Positions 45,001 through 55,700 of a stretch of 64,000 bases of DNA are shown one piece after another (within the stretch, counting starts at the first letter, position 1; each line of letters starts with the position of its first letter). Source of the DNA: Strigamia acuminata. Its lineage: Eukaryota > Arthropoda > Chilopoda > Geophilomorpha > Linotaeniidae. A model generated the notes under the pieces. The model did no database searches. It was not told the origin of the DNA and worked only from the letters and a program-made list of their open reading frames with translations. The translations under genes were made by a program, and so were the position numbers. The DNA lies in contig OX442323.1 of assembly GCA_949358305.1 (NCBI GenBank), positions 2,542,001-2,606,000 of the forward strand. The letters run 5' to 3'.

Positions 45001-45189
45001 GGCCGCGAGCGATGCAGCTTGCTCCTCTTTCTGCGCCTTCGCTCTCCTTTTATTCGCTCGGGCTTTCGCCTTTGCGGACATTTCAGGGACGGGACCATCC
45101 GATCTCAGGTGGTAGTCGGAGGTCCTTTTTCCCTTCTCGGGCATTCTCTGCTCGGTTTCAGACGTGGATTGCTCGTCTTTGTCTGACAT
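42049..45189 (-). CDS. gag: Retroelement Gag with CCHC zinc knuckle
   Basis: 1046 residues from an ATG at 45189. The first third is acidic/basic and disordered. A long charged coiled coil (about 225-420; repeats like REEEAR, KEKEQFLKEKEEW) is followed by a disordered Arg/Ser/Pro-rich stretch. Then comes a Ty3-type capsid region (about 640-800: DRFLDEVMRIKKATKATVAD, SAREWYQGLKNPTWDDFL, GLRQAPGETLADYDARAKLL). One CCHC knuckle lies near the end (CYSCGEYGHYSDKC). This is large for a Gypsy Gag because of the coiled-coil extension. The stop at 42049-42051 lies 25 bases after the slippery heptamer used to enter pol. Confidence 0.9.
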   Translation of the reverse strand: MSDKDEQSTSETEQRMPEKGKRTSDYHLRSDGPVPEMSAKAKARANKRRAKAQKEEQAASLAALDGPERERVPLNMQPFEDTDPEAIENREEIRDVSPGRVSILMTEETNEAPKITVTIGTDPSPPTAQTSVKQTPRKNDGGTPITPRVTASPAVVSFEVSHLIRLTQQAAQLKAMIDIPVGTSVWESITLLTDAICAAQAPTPVARPAAETPMPQVTPSDTGGFAPDPNRTLHESREKAREEARQEATSRQRRLSAERRELWKEEEEREQRERRTTERTEKLVQKMREEREAKIRKEWNATVEGRHREAQEYEDQFQALIAQRKTEKLQMLRKEAILQHQKWEEQHRERLREEEARKEKEQFLKEKEEWDRVRWTEEYKAKKQAIIDEQKRWEAENWEKETEKFQKEYAQDVSDRKKNEENLKRKPEPPSGSDTDTGEGATKPAKTAKRGKSQKRDESVPKTKDRHPSKRSETGAAIDALLEKKNANKNRERPESEENRWHSFYENNDGGEPPPSGGSKQKKAGGETPPRGPRFHPQGDPSEPSDSSDDDHPSRPSTGRSQEDSDGHRSNRPNASDRSSRSSNPRSEEGNFQDSSGRHYTMSELGRALLNSFRREGIDLGHPGDEHNRAGERVKRKYGVRNEPSSEATGNIRWQHYIQTRFDGSWKAGDRFLDEVMRIKKATKATVADMLTHGLVELTTGSAREWYQGLKNPTWDDFLVRFDLRYGETPDEISNKLRGLRQAPGETLADYDARAKLLFARAPYEINPAGFTMIFYGGLSAHSQRILLDMRAPRTGDYQDVSNYLLTNTLEIEQRYYATLPPEEADAHEKRLQTSAERHKTSEKLMRPSEYLSGIMSLTEASFGRMLTPKAGSILPANPIAAPKKAPAATAMQVTSTDSTQMEKVEETTPLATAKEEEPASSDEEALNEHLENLSTGCDDQGPYLHHAHRALAIAQFRAHVQATKARGALGGKRRFPTPFVPKKPGFTPTGDKSNIKCYSCGEYGHYSDKCEKTVKEKGIMQTLMKMMMELNTNLAKNSQAQASPK

Positions 45190-45263
45190 TTTCTTTCGGT
45201 AATTCTACGATTTGGGTTATCTTATTGAGAGATCACAAGTTCAGATTTGAGATTTATTTCTAA

Positions 45264-45281
45264 ATCCCGGACAGGCCCCCA
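45264..45281 (-). other. Primer binding site, tRNA-Pro-like
   Basis: Two bases after the 5' LTR end, TGGGGGCCTGTCCGGGAT is complementary to the 3' end of metazoan tRNA-Pro (..ATCCCGGACGAGCCCCCA), with two mismatched bases in the middle. Confidence 0.65.
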
Positions 45282-45283
45282 CG

Positions 45284-46103
45284 TGTCGCGTCCTACTTGG
45301 TATAGGTTTAAATAGCGCTAACGTGTAATACTTTACCTGTGATCAATTATGTAAATACCCAAATGAATACCAAATGTATGTAAATAAACAGGTAATTTAT
45401 TCACCAGGCTTTATGCCTTTAAAATACACTCAGTAATAATTCTAGAGTCGACGTGGTCAGCGTCGAACAAAGGATTTCTCAAGATGGCGTCGTCGATTCC
45501 GCGTGGTCGGCGGAACAAAGGCGGCGTCTCGAGTTGTCGTTAATTCGTCACGGATTCGTCTTCACGGACGCGGTGGAATGCTCTTTCGAGTCTTCTATCC
45601 GTGCCTGTTGTCTAGGGTTTGTTTAGCGTCGCAGAGGCCTCGTCTAGGAACTTTGGGGTTCCCTACAAAGCACTCGGACACTTACTTCGGCGAATAATCG
45701 TCTGGGCGATTATTCTGGGTGATTTCACAAGGGCTATTCTCGTGCTTTCGCAGGAATAGCTCGCAAGTGACTTCGTGAGAGTTACAGTTTGCACTTTACT
45801 CAGCGATCCTCGATCAATCCTAACTTGTAGTTGAAGTTGGCCTGACGGTGAGGTAGTTGCTGTGTTCTTGGTGTCGTTTGTGTAAGTTCTGTCTTTAGGC
45901 GGGAAACACAGCCTTTTATGCAGTGGGGTGAAGGGCCGGCGATCAACCAATGGGGGCTGACCACCAGCCGCTTCCTCCCCCTCGGGGCACACACCTGCCA
46001 TGGGGAGGTGGAGCCAACTCGGGGGGGAACGACTCTTTAATCATAGTGACTCATAGGACAAGTATCCGCCCTGGGGGGACACTTATCCAACTGGGTCACC
46101 ACA
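45284..46103 (-). repeat. 5' LTR of the Gypsy element, 820 bp
   Basis: TG...CA ends; identical on inspection to the non-inserted parts of the 3' LTR. It contains the promoter of the element; a TTTTATGCAGTGG and a TAAATA stretch are present but the start site was not determined. Confidence 0.92.
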
Positions 46104-47556
46104 TCTGTTTGTAACCTGAACTCGAAGTAACCATGCCTTTGCTCACATTTTCAGACCATTCTTTTCTCTCCTCCTCAGACAAATCCTTAACATTAAATAC
46201 AACGCGCTCACAACATTTAATCACAACCACTGCTTCCGCAGACGTAGGTAATACTGCGAATATGTCGATTAACGTGTTTCGACCTGTAAATGTGTTTTCC
46301 AGAACTTGACATTTTATTAACGAGTCTACTTTGAGGGCGGTTGTAAAACGACCGACACGTTCGAATTCCTTCGCATCTTTTCCTGCCAATTTGCATTCGA
46401 CCTGATCGATTTTAATTCCAAGCTTGAAATGTGAGGTTGTCTTGAATAATGACAGTTTTTGATGTCTTACAAGAAAACCAAGCTTGTACACTTTTTCAGT
46501 CAACGGACAAACTTCAAACTGCAATTTAAACACACCTCCAAAATTCCAACGAACAAAGTATCCAAATTCGTGTAAAATTACTTTTATGCAGTCAGACGAC
46601 TTATCTTCCATATCAAATATGTTCAAATCCGTTGTGAAACGCTTCTTTTCTCTGGAAAGATTGTTTTTTATAATGCAGTTAAACAGTGAGCAATATAGTT
46701 TCGTTTGGGTGTTCAACTCGTCAATATTTTCACTGCAGGTGGAGAGAAACGCAAACATGACAACAAACAGGGGACATCGGAACAACTCGGGATTAATCTT
46801 AGCCAATCTATTCAAACGTTCAACGTCACAGTGTGGACTGATATTGTTAACAAATTTGCTCACTTCGAATTCATTTATTCCCGTGATTGTGTACTTGACG
46901 TTGGAAAATTCTTTTTCAAAAGCCGCAGTACCGAAAATATTTTCCAACTCTTCGGCCTGCACATAAAATTCGCCAACTCTGGTAGTTAGAATGACAGTAG
47001 CGTTGCAAAACCTTTGACGATACACCACCCTGAGAACGCTTTGCCTATGACTTGGGCTTAACTCATCAAATCCATCGAGTACTATCAAAACACGATCCCC
47101 CATTTTGAAAATAACGTCCATTAAACGATTTTCATCAATGCCACAATCTGGAAGAATGGCAGCTAATCCACCCTCAATCCCCTCTTCGGGCAAATTTTTA
47201 AGAGGGATTAAAAAAGCCAGATCAAATTGCTCGGTGTAAGGTGCATCATTCGCCCAATCGTGCAGCAATTTGATGCAGAGTGTTGTCTTGCCATAGCCAG
47301 GTTTACTTTCGATTAACAATCGATTGCATTTACAACTGCAATTAATTAAGTCTTCTAACTTGATCAATCTTTTATCCTTGTCTAATTGCAATTCCATGTA
47401 AAAAGTATTGAGAGCCAAATCCATTCCTTCGTCCAACCATGATAACTTCGGCAGAGTCAGTTGCTTGTAAATTTCTTTCAGTGCGAATTCAAGTGTCTTG
47501 GCTTTATGGAAAGAAATATTCCATGATTTTGGAGAACTAACAATAAGGGGTTTCAT
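46104..47556 (-). pseudogene. 5' part of interrupted NACHT (NLR-like) gene
   Basis: 484 codons are open up to the retrotransposon insertion, where the frame runs two codons into the LTR and stops. Residues 75-95 carry the P-loop (LLIESKPGYGKTTLCIKLLH). Residues 155-165 carry Walker B with the extended acidic motif typical of NACHT (RVLIVLDGFDEL), followed by sensor-like TVILTTRVGEF. A winged-helix/superhelical region follows (KYTITGINEFEVSKFV; INPELFRCPLFVVMFAFLST). NACHT NTPases act as signal-dependent oligomerising switches in innate immunity. The ATG at 47556 lies within the inverted repeat of another element, so the native N-terminus is elsewhere, perhaps at 48475. Confidence 0.85.
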
Positions 47557-48427
47557 TAAATGAGCGATTAGTTGATTACTTTGATTATACTTTGATTAGT
47601 CGATTACTTGATGTGTCATGTGACTGCTGGATTCAACCAATCCCGAGAATAATCATTGTGACTGCTATGGTCTCGCCAGTGTAGTCAGGGGACTGAAAAC
47701 ACTAGGTAGGGACGCATACTTCACGTAAAATGACTAAGATTCCCACAATATTGGTTGGTTGGCCTTTATTGCGTTGTCTAGGGGTATGGGGAATCCCGTC
47801 ACCCGCTGCGGTGGTGCCACGAGGGCACGCCGCACCGGCCACCGACCCGTCACACACTGGGTGGGAACCCAATGGGTGACGTGGTCGGTTCGACTAAACA
47901 TTCGTGTCGTACTTACCTACGACCCACGCATCCACTCATGGAGGCTGCACAACGGGTTGAACCGTCATACTGAGTATCGTCGTGGTGAATGGTGAGGAGT
48001 ACAGAGTCCAAACCGGGACACAGCTTGTCCCTCCCAGATGAACACCTTCTCCTCTCGGGGAGCTAACCCAGAGCACGTCCTTCTCAGTCCGTGCCCAGTG
48101 CTACTCTCTCTACTCCACTCCTCTCCTCTCCTCACCACACCACTCCACTCCCTCCTCCCCGGGCTAGGTCAATTACCCACATAAGGGTTGACCTTTGGGG
48201 CCGCACGGTGGTGTGTGGCAGTGCCGCAGGTCACCCAGGTGGCCTGGCGGTCACATCATTTCATCAAATAAGCAACTAAGCAACTAATCAAGTAATCAAG
48301 TAATCAATCACCCCAAACCAATAATCACATAATCAGATTTTTGTTGGGCCCTCAATAATTGAGTGATTACGATTATTGCAATAATCAACTAATCACAATA
48401 ATCGCTCATTTTATGAAACCTCTTATT
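47542..48427. mobile_element. Terminal-inverted-repeat element at the 5' end of the NACHT gene
   Basis: An 886-bp non-coding element. Left end AATAAGGGGTTTCATTAAAT and right end (read on -) AATAAGAGGTTTCATAAAAT form terminal inverted repeats that continue with ATGAGCGATTA. The subterminal regions are rich in GATTACTTGATTA-type repeats. The core (47750-48250) is GC-rich. No clear TSD was found and the superfamily is undetermined. Confidence 0.7.
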
Positions 48428-48475
48428 TTTTGCTGAGATCTCATATAGCTGGCCTTTACGCACCACAGTCGTCAT
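48428..48475 (-). CDS. Possible original first coding segment of the NACHT gene
   Basis: Directly outside the inverted-repeat element, a - strand frame begins with an ATG at 48475 and encodes MTTVVRKGQLYEISAK before entering the element. A short RKG.LYE-like opening is, from memory of the family, typical of arthropod NACHT proteins of this type. It would fit as the N-terminus of the gene at 46104-47556. A direct join does not obviously restore the missing residues between them. Confidence 0.35.
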
Positions 48476-49733
48476 TGCAGTTTTCTACTTCCTTAGATGT
48501 TGTACAGATGGTGACAGAATTTTCATTACCTACAAAATATGTTTTATTTAGTCTATAGTGCAAACACTTTAAATCAGTATCACCGTTCTATCAGCCACTA
48601 CTGCCTGCCAGAGCAAGTAACCTTCTAAGTTGTAATAATTAATTACCTATTTGTACAATTCCTTCTTGGAGAGAACTGTGTTCTAAGAAATCTATAATTT
48701 AAAAACAATTTTTGATTTTAATTAAAATAAATTAAACATTTCTTTCTCTCACTTACTTTGAGTTAGTGCAGTTAAATCTACTTCCTCCATGATCACATTA
48801 AGATTCAATTTCTTTTAAGTAGTTGTAAATAAGAAGCAAAAAAAGAGTCGCATTCTTGTCTTCTGTAATCTTTACGTCCACTCCTAAAAAAAATTTACAA
48901 ACTTTAGCTAACTTGTACTAAAAGTCTCGCAATAATTCATCATAACGTACTTAAATGCCGATCTCTCAGCTCCTAAGAAAAGCGATGAAAATACTTCGTA
49001 TGTCAATTGTACTTATAGTCGAGACGATAGAATTTGTGCTGTCTGTAATAGAGAATACAACACGGTATTTCCTATCGTATTATGTAGTATTGTTAATACC
49101 AAGGATGTAGATTACTCGCTTGAACGAACGAGTTAATTTCTGTTCATGCTTGGATTACAGCATCTTGGTTTTCCTCAATAGATTTTATGAAAGAAAAGTT
49201 TATGTCTCAATTTCCAGATTTATTAAACTGAAATAAATACTTAAAAATGTAATTTTCCAAATTATATTCTTGGTTGGAGATATTGATTGGAGATAAAAGG
49301 AAAAACTCTGTCTGTACAAGCGCCATCACGGAAGTACAGTATTTTACATTTGTCGTAAACAACTTAACTAATAAGTCAAAACTTGTATCATAAATACTTT
49401 ACACTGTAAAACATCTATTTAAAAATAAATATCTTTAAATTATAAATATCATTGTTTTGTTCTCGGAAAGAAACACATCAATTCCACCTAACAATTATTA
49501 CATTCTTTCTGTTTTTCCTGAAAATAATTAATGCAACAATTCCAGAGATTACAAACAAGTGGCCACCATCACTTACACAGTCCTGGCATATTTTTGTCGC
49601 CACCTGGTGGTGAAATCCCAACTTGGGGTTCCAGGTTTTCAACCGAGCCAAATGTAAGCTGGAATTCGATTGGTCGAGATGCGTAGACACGACGCAGTGC
49701 CATCTGTTGCACGGGATTGAAACTACGGCAGTA
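48476..49733. other. Intergenic region between the NACHT gene and ERCC6
   Basis: AT-rich with no recognised coding region, RNA gene or terminal repeat. The last 200 bases probably hold the ERCC6 promoter and leader. Confidence 0.45.
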
Positions 49734-52700
49734 ATGGAAATGGCAGCTGATAACGAGTCGACGAGTGACTTTTGTGTGAATATCGACGATCTAGTGATCC
49801 CAAAGCTCAATAACTTAGTGGAGAGCATTCCCTCGACGTCGTACGATGACCCCTTTCCCTTTCCTTTCATCGATGAAAGTGCAGTAAATAAAATGGTGGT
49901 GGAAAATGAAAATGAAGAGGAATTGGAGTTGAAGGATTTGTGCGGCGTGAGTGTTTACAATCAGTTTGAATTGGAAGAAGGGATTTTGAGACAAGTGGAC
50001 GAGCAGGAGAAGGAGAGAATCGCTCAGAATGCTAAGATCGAATTGGAGAGTGTGCAGGTTGATATTAGGTTGGTTTTTGGTGCGAAAATGTGCGAGGATT
50101 TTTATTTATTTTGGTTTTGTTTCAGGATGGTTAAGCAGAGACTTAAGCACATCGAACAAGCATTGGCAATGCCTTCGAATGATGTTTCAACGTGGACCAA
50201 AGCTGCTAAGAGACAGGTTGAGGCGATTAAGAGGGAAAAGGAGAATAAAGTAATCCGTGAAAAATGGATTTTAACGATTTTTTTGTTTAATTTTGTTCGA
50301 TTTTTAACAGTTTTGGTCAAGTTTTGTTTGATTTTTAACTGTTTTGTTTGGTTTTTAACTGTTTTGTTTGATTTTTAACTGTTTTGTTTAATTTTTAACT
50401 GTTTTGTTTGATTTTTTAATGTTTTGTTTGATTTTTAACTGTTTTGTTTGATTTTGGTCAATTTTTGTTTGATTTTGATCAATTTTTGTTTGATTTTGGT
50501 CAATTTTTGTTTGATTTTGGTCAATTTTTGTTTGATTTTGGTCAATTTTTGTTTGATTTTGTTTGATTTTGTTCAATTTTTATCATTATTTTTCAATTTT
50601 TTTCCACTTTTTTATTTTTTAAAAACGTTTTTTATTATTTTTCAATTTTTTTTTTAGGAAAAACAAATGAAGAAATTATTCGCTAAGCAGAAATCATTAT
50701 TGGCTCGAATTGACGACGATTTAAATGTAGACGATTGCGACGACGGTAAACAATTTTTTCGAACAATTCATAGATATTCAATTAAAAAAAACCTAACCTT
50801 TATTTTTATTTGTCTTTTAGATGGTGATGAAATGGATCCCGAAAGTCGTTATCAGCTGGAGAATATTTTTGGTTTGCGTCAGAAAGAGACGAACGAAGAG
50901 AAATTAATACGGACCGGTCACATGACACCGTTTGGAACCGTCATTGGTGCCAAAAAGGCGCCGTGTTTGGTACAGCCGTCGGGTTTGACCGATTTTGAGA
51001 AATATTTATTGAGTCAAGAGGAATTGGGCAAGAAAAAAGTGGTCAAGCCGAAAGAAAAGGAAACGATTGCTCCCGTGCCGACCGTCACGAATAAAAATGT
51101 GAACACGGTGAAGAAAAAAAAACGCAAAAAAGAGCAGCTCGGGACTGTTTTACAAGGAGACAAAGTTCTGAATGGAATTAAATTTTACCCGTGGAAAGAA
51201 CCGGAACAAGTCATCGATTTGGATCAATTTGAAGGGAAACGCTTATCTGATTCCGACTACGTACCATCCAGTGACGAGGACGAAGGAAGTAAGGATTAGA
51301 AAACGATAATTTGAATTATAATTTGCGAAATTAAACAAAATTTTTAATTTTTATCGCTAAAATTGACGCAAATGTGAATTATAATCGATAAAATTGACGC
51401 AAATGTGAATTATAATCGCTACAATTGACGAAAATTAGAATTTTATCGCTGAAATTGACGCAAATTCGAATTATAATCGATAAAATTGACGAAAATTTGA
51501 ATTTTATTCGATAAAATTGATGAAAATTTTAATTTTAATTGCTAAAATTGATAAAACTTTGAATTTTAATCGCGAAATTGTCGACAATTTTAATTATAAT
51601 CGATAAAATTGACGAAAATTTAAATTTTAATCCGATAAAATTGACGAAAATTTTATTATAATCGATAAAATTGACGAAAATTTTAATTATAATCGATAAA
51701 ATTGACGAAAATTTTAATTATAATCGATAAAATTGACAAAATTTTGAATTTCATCGCTGAAATGAGATTTAAAAAATGGCTGCCGGTAATTTTTTTTTGA
51801 AATATTAAATATTTACCGAAAATATGAATTTACAGGTAAAAAAAAACGATTTTCCAAGAAGAGAAAACGCAGTAAAAGCGACGAAGAAAGTGGCGACGAG
51901 AAATCCAAGACTGGCAGCTCCAGAACCAAGCGATACCCAGACGACGGCAACCAAGAAGATTACCTAAAACGGATCAAAAAATGGCAGCGCGAACGACTAA
52001 AAGTCAAGCACAGTCAAATCCTCGAAGGGAAAGACGACGCGGACGACACAAGCGAGCAATTCCAAGATCTGGGCGACGGTTTCAAAGTCCCGACGTCGTT
52101 GTGGAACAAATTATACAAGTGAAAACAATCGAAATTCAAACAAAAAATTGAAAAACAATAAAATCGATTCGTTTCTGTCTAGGTACCAGCAGACGTGCGT
52201 GCAGTGGCTGTGGGAATTGCACTGTCAGCAATGCGGTGGGATTATCGGCGACGAAATGGGGCTGGGAAAAACGATTCAAGTTATTGCGTTTTTGGCCGGA
52301 TTGTGGTTCAGTAAAATTGTCACGCGAGGCGACAAGTAATGATGCGGTGATGTGTTGGTTGGGAGATTGATTGGTGGAGTTGATTAATGTTTTGATTTAG
52401 GTTTCGCGGATTGGGTCCAATTTTGATCGTGACGCCGACCACGGTTATGTTGCAGTGGGTGAAAGAGTTTCATACGTGGTGGCCTCCGTTTAGAGTGGCG
52501 ATTTTACACGAGTCTGGATCGTATACGGGAACAAAAGTAATTTTTATCGAGGTTTTTTGGTTTGTTGTGGTTGTTGTGTCGATTTGTTTGATTTGTTATG
52601 ATATTTGTGTCGTTTTTGTTGTTTTATTATGATGATTTATCCGGGTTAATTAGCTTTTTTACAATTATTGTATCAATTTTTACGATTAACATGCAATTTG

Positions 52701-55700
52701 TAACGATTTACATGCAATTTTTTACGATTTACATGCAATTTTTTACGATTTATATGCAATTTTTTACGATTTACATCGATTTACATGCAATTTTTACGAT
52801 TTACATGCAATTTGTAACGAATTGCATGCAGTTTGTAACGATTTACATTCAGTTTGTAACGAATTACATGCAATTTGTAACTAATTACATGCAGTTTGTA
52901 ACGATTTACATGCAATTTTTACGATTTACATGCAATTTTTTACGATTGGCATGCAATTTTTACGATTTGCATGCAATTTTTACGATTTACATGCAATTTT
53001 TACGATTTACATGCAATTTTTACGATTTACATGCAATTTTTACGATTTACATGCACTTTTTTACGATTTTTTGCGATTTTTATGCATTTTTAACGGTTTT
53101 TAACGATTTTCAAGGTATTCTCAAGCTTATAACGAGTAATTTTGATTCATTTATACAGGAATCACTCATTCGTAACATTAACAATCACGGCGGGATTTTG
53201 ATAACATCATACGGCGGCGTGAACCTGCACCAACAAATCCTCCTACGCTACGACTGGCATTACATTATCCTCGACGAAGGCCACAAAATCCGCAACCCCG
53301 ACGCCCAGATCACCCTAGCTTGCAAACAAGTGACGACAAAACAAAATCCCACAAATAAATCAACCAATCAACTAACAAAACCACTCTCTCGTTGAAAAAC
53401 AAAACTAGTTCCCCACTCCACATCGCGTCATTCTATCGGGATCGCCGCTACAAAACAACTTGAAAGAATTATGGTCACTCTTCGACTTCATATTTCCCGG
53501 CAAATTAGGCACGCTACCCGTGTTCATGGAACAGTTTTCAGTGCCCATCACACTGGGAGGTTACGCCAACGCCTCCACCGTGCAGGTGAACGATAATAAT
53601 CGAAAAGATTGATTTATTTATTGATTTATTTGATTTATTTGTAGATTCGAGTGGCGTACAAGTGCGCGGTGGTTTTACGGGACACGATCAACGCCTACAT
53701 TCTCAGGAGGATGAAATCCGACGTGAAAATGAACATTAGTCTTCCAAATAAGAACGAGCAGGTTTTGTTCTGCCAGCTGACGGACGAGCAGCGCAACGCG
53801 TACAAGGAGTACCTGGGCTCGGACGAACTCAAGTCCATCATGACGAGCAGGCTGCAGGTGTTCGTCGGCCTCGTGCACCTGCGCAAGATATGCAACCATG
53901 CCGACCTTTTCACTGGTGGGCCTAAACACTTCGGAGAGGTGGACGAGTCGACTCTGAGCGACGAGATGCGCTACGGATACTGGAAACGATCGGGGAAACT
54001 GATCGTGGTCGAAGCGATACTCAAGATCTGGCACGCGCAACGACACCGCGTTTTGTTGTTCACGCAGAGCCGACAGGTGCAAAAGTTGGATTTTAAATCG
54101 ATTTTTTTGTCGAGTTTAATCGAATTTTGATAGATTTTAAATCGAATTTTGGTTAATTTTAAATCGAGTTTGGTCGATTTTTAATCGAATTTTGGTCGAT
54201 TTTAAAACGTCTTTTTGGTCAATTTTTTGGCAGATTTTAAATCGAATTTTGGTCGATTTTAAAACGTCTTTTTGGTCAATTTTTTGGCAGATTTTAAATC
54301 GATTTTTGGTCGATTTTAAAACGTCTTTTTGGTCAATTTTTTTGGCAGATTTTAAATCGATTTTTAGTTGATTTTTAATCGATTTTTGGTTGATTTTTAA
54401 TCGATTTTTGGTCGATTTTAAATCTATTTTTGGTCGATTTTAAATCTATTTTTGTCGATTTTAAATCTATTTTTGGTCGATTTTAAAACGACTTTTTGGT
54501 CAATTTTAAATCTATTTTTGGTCGATTTTAAAACGACTTTTTGGTGAATTTTTTGGTCAATTTTAAAACGACTTTTTGGTCGATTTTAAAACGACTTTTT
54601 GGTCGATTTTAAAACGACTTTTTGGTCGATTTTAAAACGACTTTTTGGTCGATTTTAAAAAGACTTTTTGGTCGATTTTAAAACGACTTTTTGGTGGATT
54701 TTTTGGTCAATTTTAAAACGACTTTTTGGTCGATTTTAAAAAGACTTTTTGTTCGATTTTTTGGTTAATTTTAAATCTATTTTTGGTCGATTTTAAAACG
54801 ACTTTTTGGTCGATTTTAAATCGATTTTTTGGTTGTATTTTGGTCAATTTTTGATGGATTTTTTTTGTTTTTCGGTCGCAGATGTTGCGGATTTTGGAGG
54901 ATTTTGTCAAGAGACGCGAGTATACGTATTTCAAGATGGACGGGACGACTTCGATCGGGTCGAGGCAGCCGCTGATCGCTAAGTTCAATACGGATTCGTC
55001 GATATTTATTTTTTTGTTGACGACTCGCGTGGGGGGGTTGGGGGTGAATTTGACCGGGGCCGATCGGGTTATTATTTTCGATCCTGATTGGAATCCGAGT
55101 ACGGATTTGCAGGCCAAGGAGAGGGTGTGGAGGATCGGTCAGAAGAAAAATGTGACGATTTATCGGTTGTTGACAACGGGGACAATCGAGGAAAAGATTT
55201 ATCATAGGTATTGTGGCTTGTTTATTGAGTTTAGTTGATTTTTATTCGTTACTGGCTGGAATTTAATGAGTTTTAGTCATTTTTGACTGGAATTTATTGT
55301 TTTAGTCATTCTTGACTTGAAATTATCGATTTTTATTGATTTTTGACTTACATTTTAAATTTTTATTGAATTTTAAAGTAAATTTATCGATTTTTATTGA
55401 TTTTTCAAGTAAATTTATTGATTTTTATTGATTTTTCAAGTAAATTTATTGAATTTTATTGATTTTTTAAGTAAATTTATCGATTTTTATTGATTTTTCA
55501 AGTAAATTTATCGATTTTTACTGATTTTTCAAGTAAATTTATCGGATTTTAATCATTTTTAACTTTAATTTGTTGGTTTTTAGACATTTTTAGTCATTGC
55601 TGACTTTAATTTATCGATTTTTTGTAATTTTTTTAGTAAATTTATTCGTTTTTATTTATCGATTCTAATTGATTTTGATATTTTACTAGGCAAATCTTCA

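Larger units (their letters stand above)
28683..46103 (-). mobile_element. Gypsy-type LTR retrotransposon, nearly intact, 17.4 kb
   Basis: LTRs lie at 46103-45284 (5') and 34054-28683 (3', carrying a 4552-bp insert). They begin TGTGGTGACC and end GGACGCGACA. The TSD TCTG is at 28679-28682 and 46104-46107. Order: LTR, tRNA-Pro-like PBS, gag, -1 frameshift, pol (PR-RT-RH-IN), a spliced third ORF, a purine-rich tract, LTR. The two LTRs appear identical wherever compared outside the insert, so the insertion is recent. The gene order with integrase after RNase H places it in Ty3/Gypsy. The third ORF is not an obvious envelope gene. Confidence 0.95.

Noticed and set aside
49478-49870. Minus-strand frame overlapping the start of ERCC6
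   Set aside because: Antisense shadow of the first ERCC6 exon without domain or splice support.
50388-50657. Open frames rich in QNQTKID or NFCLILV
   Set aside because: Minisatellite of ERCC6 intron 2.
52598-53395. Open frame of 265 codons with MQFFTIY repeats
   Set aside because: It is the 20-bp intron minisatellite reading through into ERCC6 exon 8.
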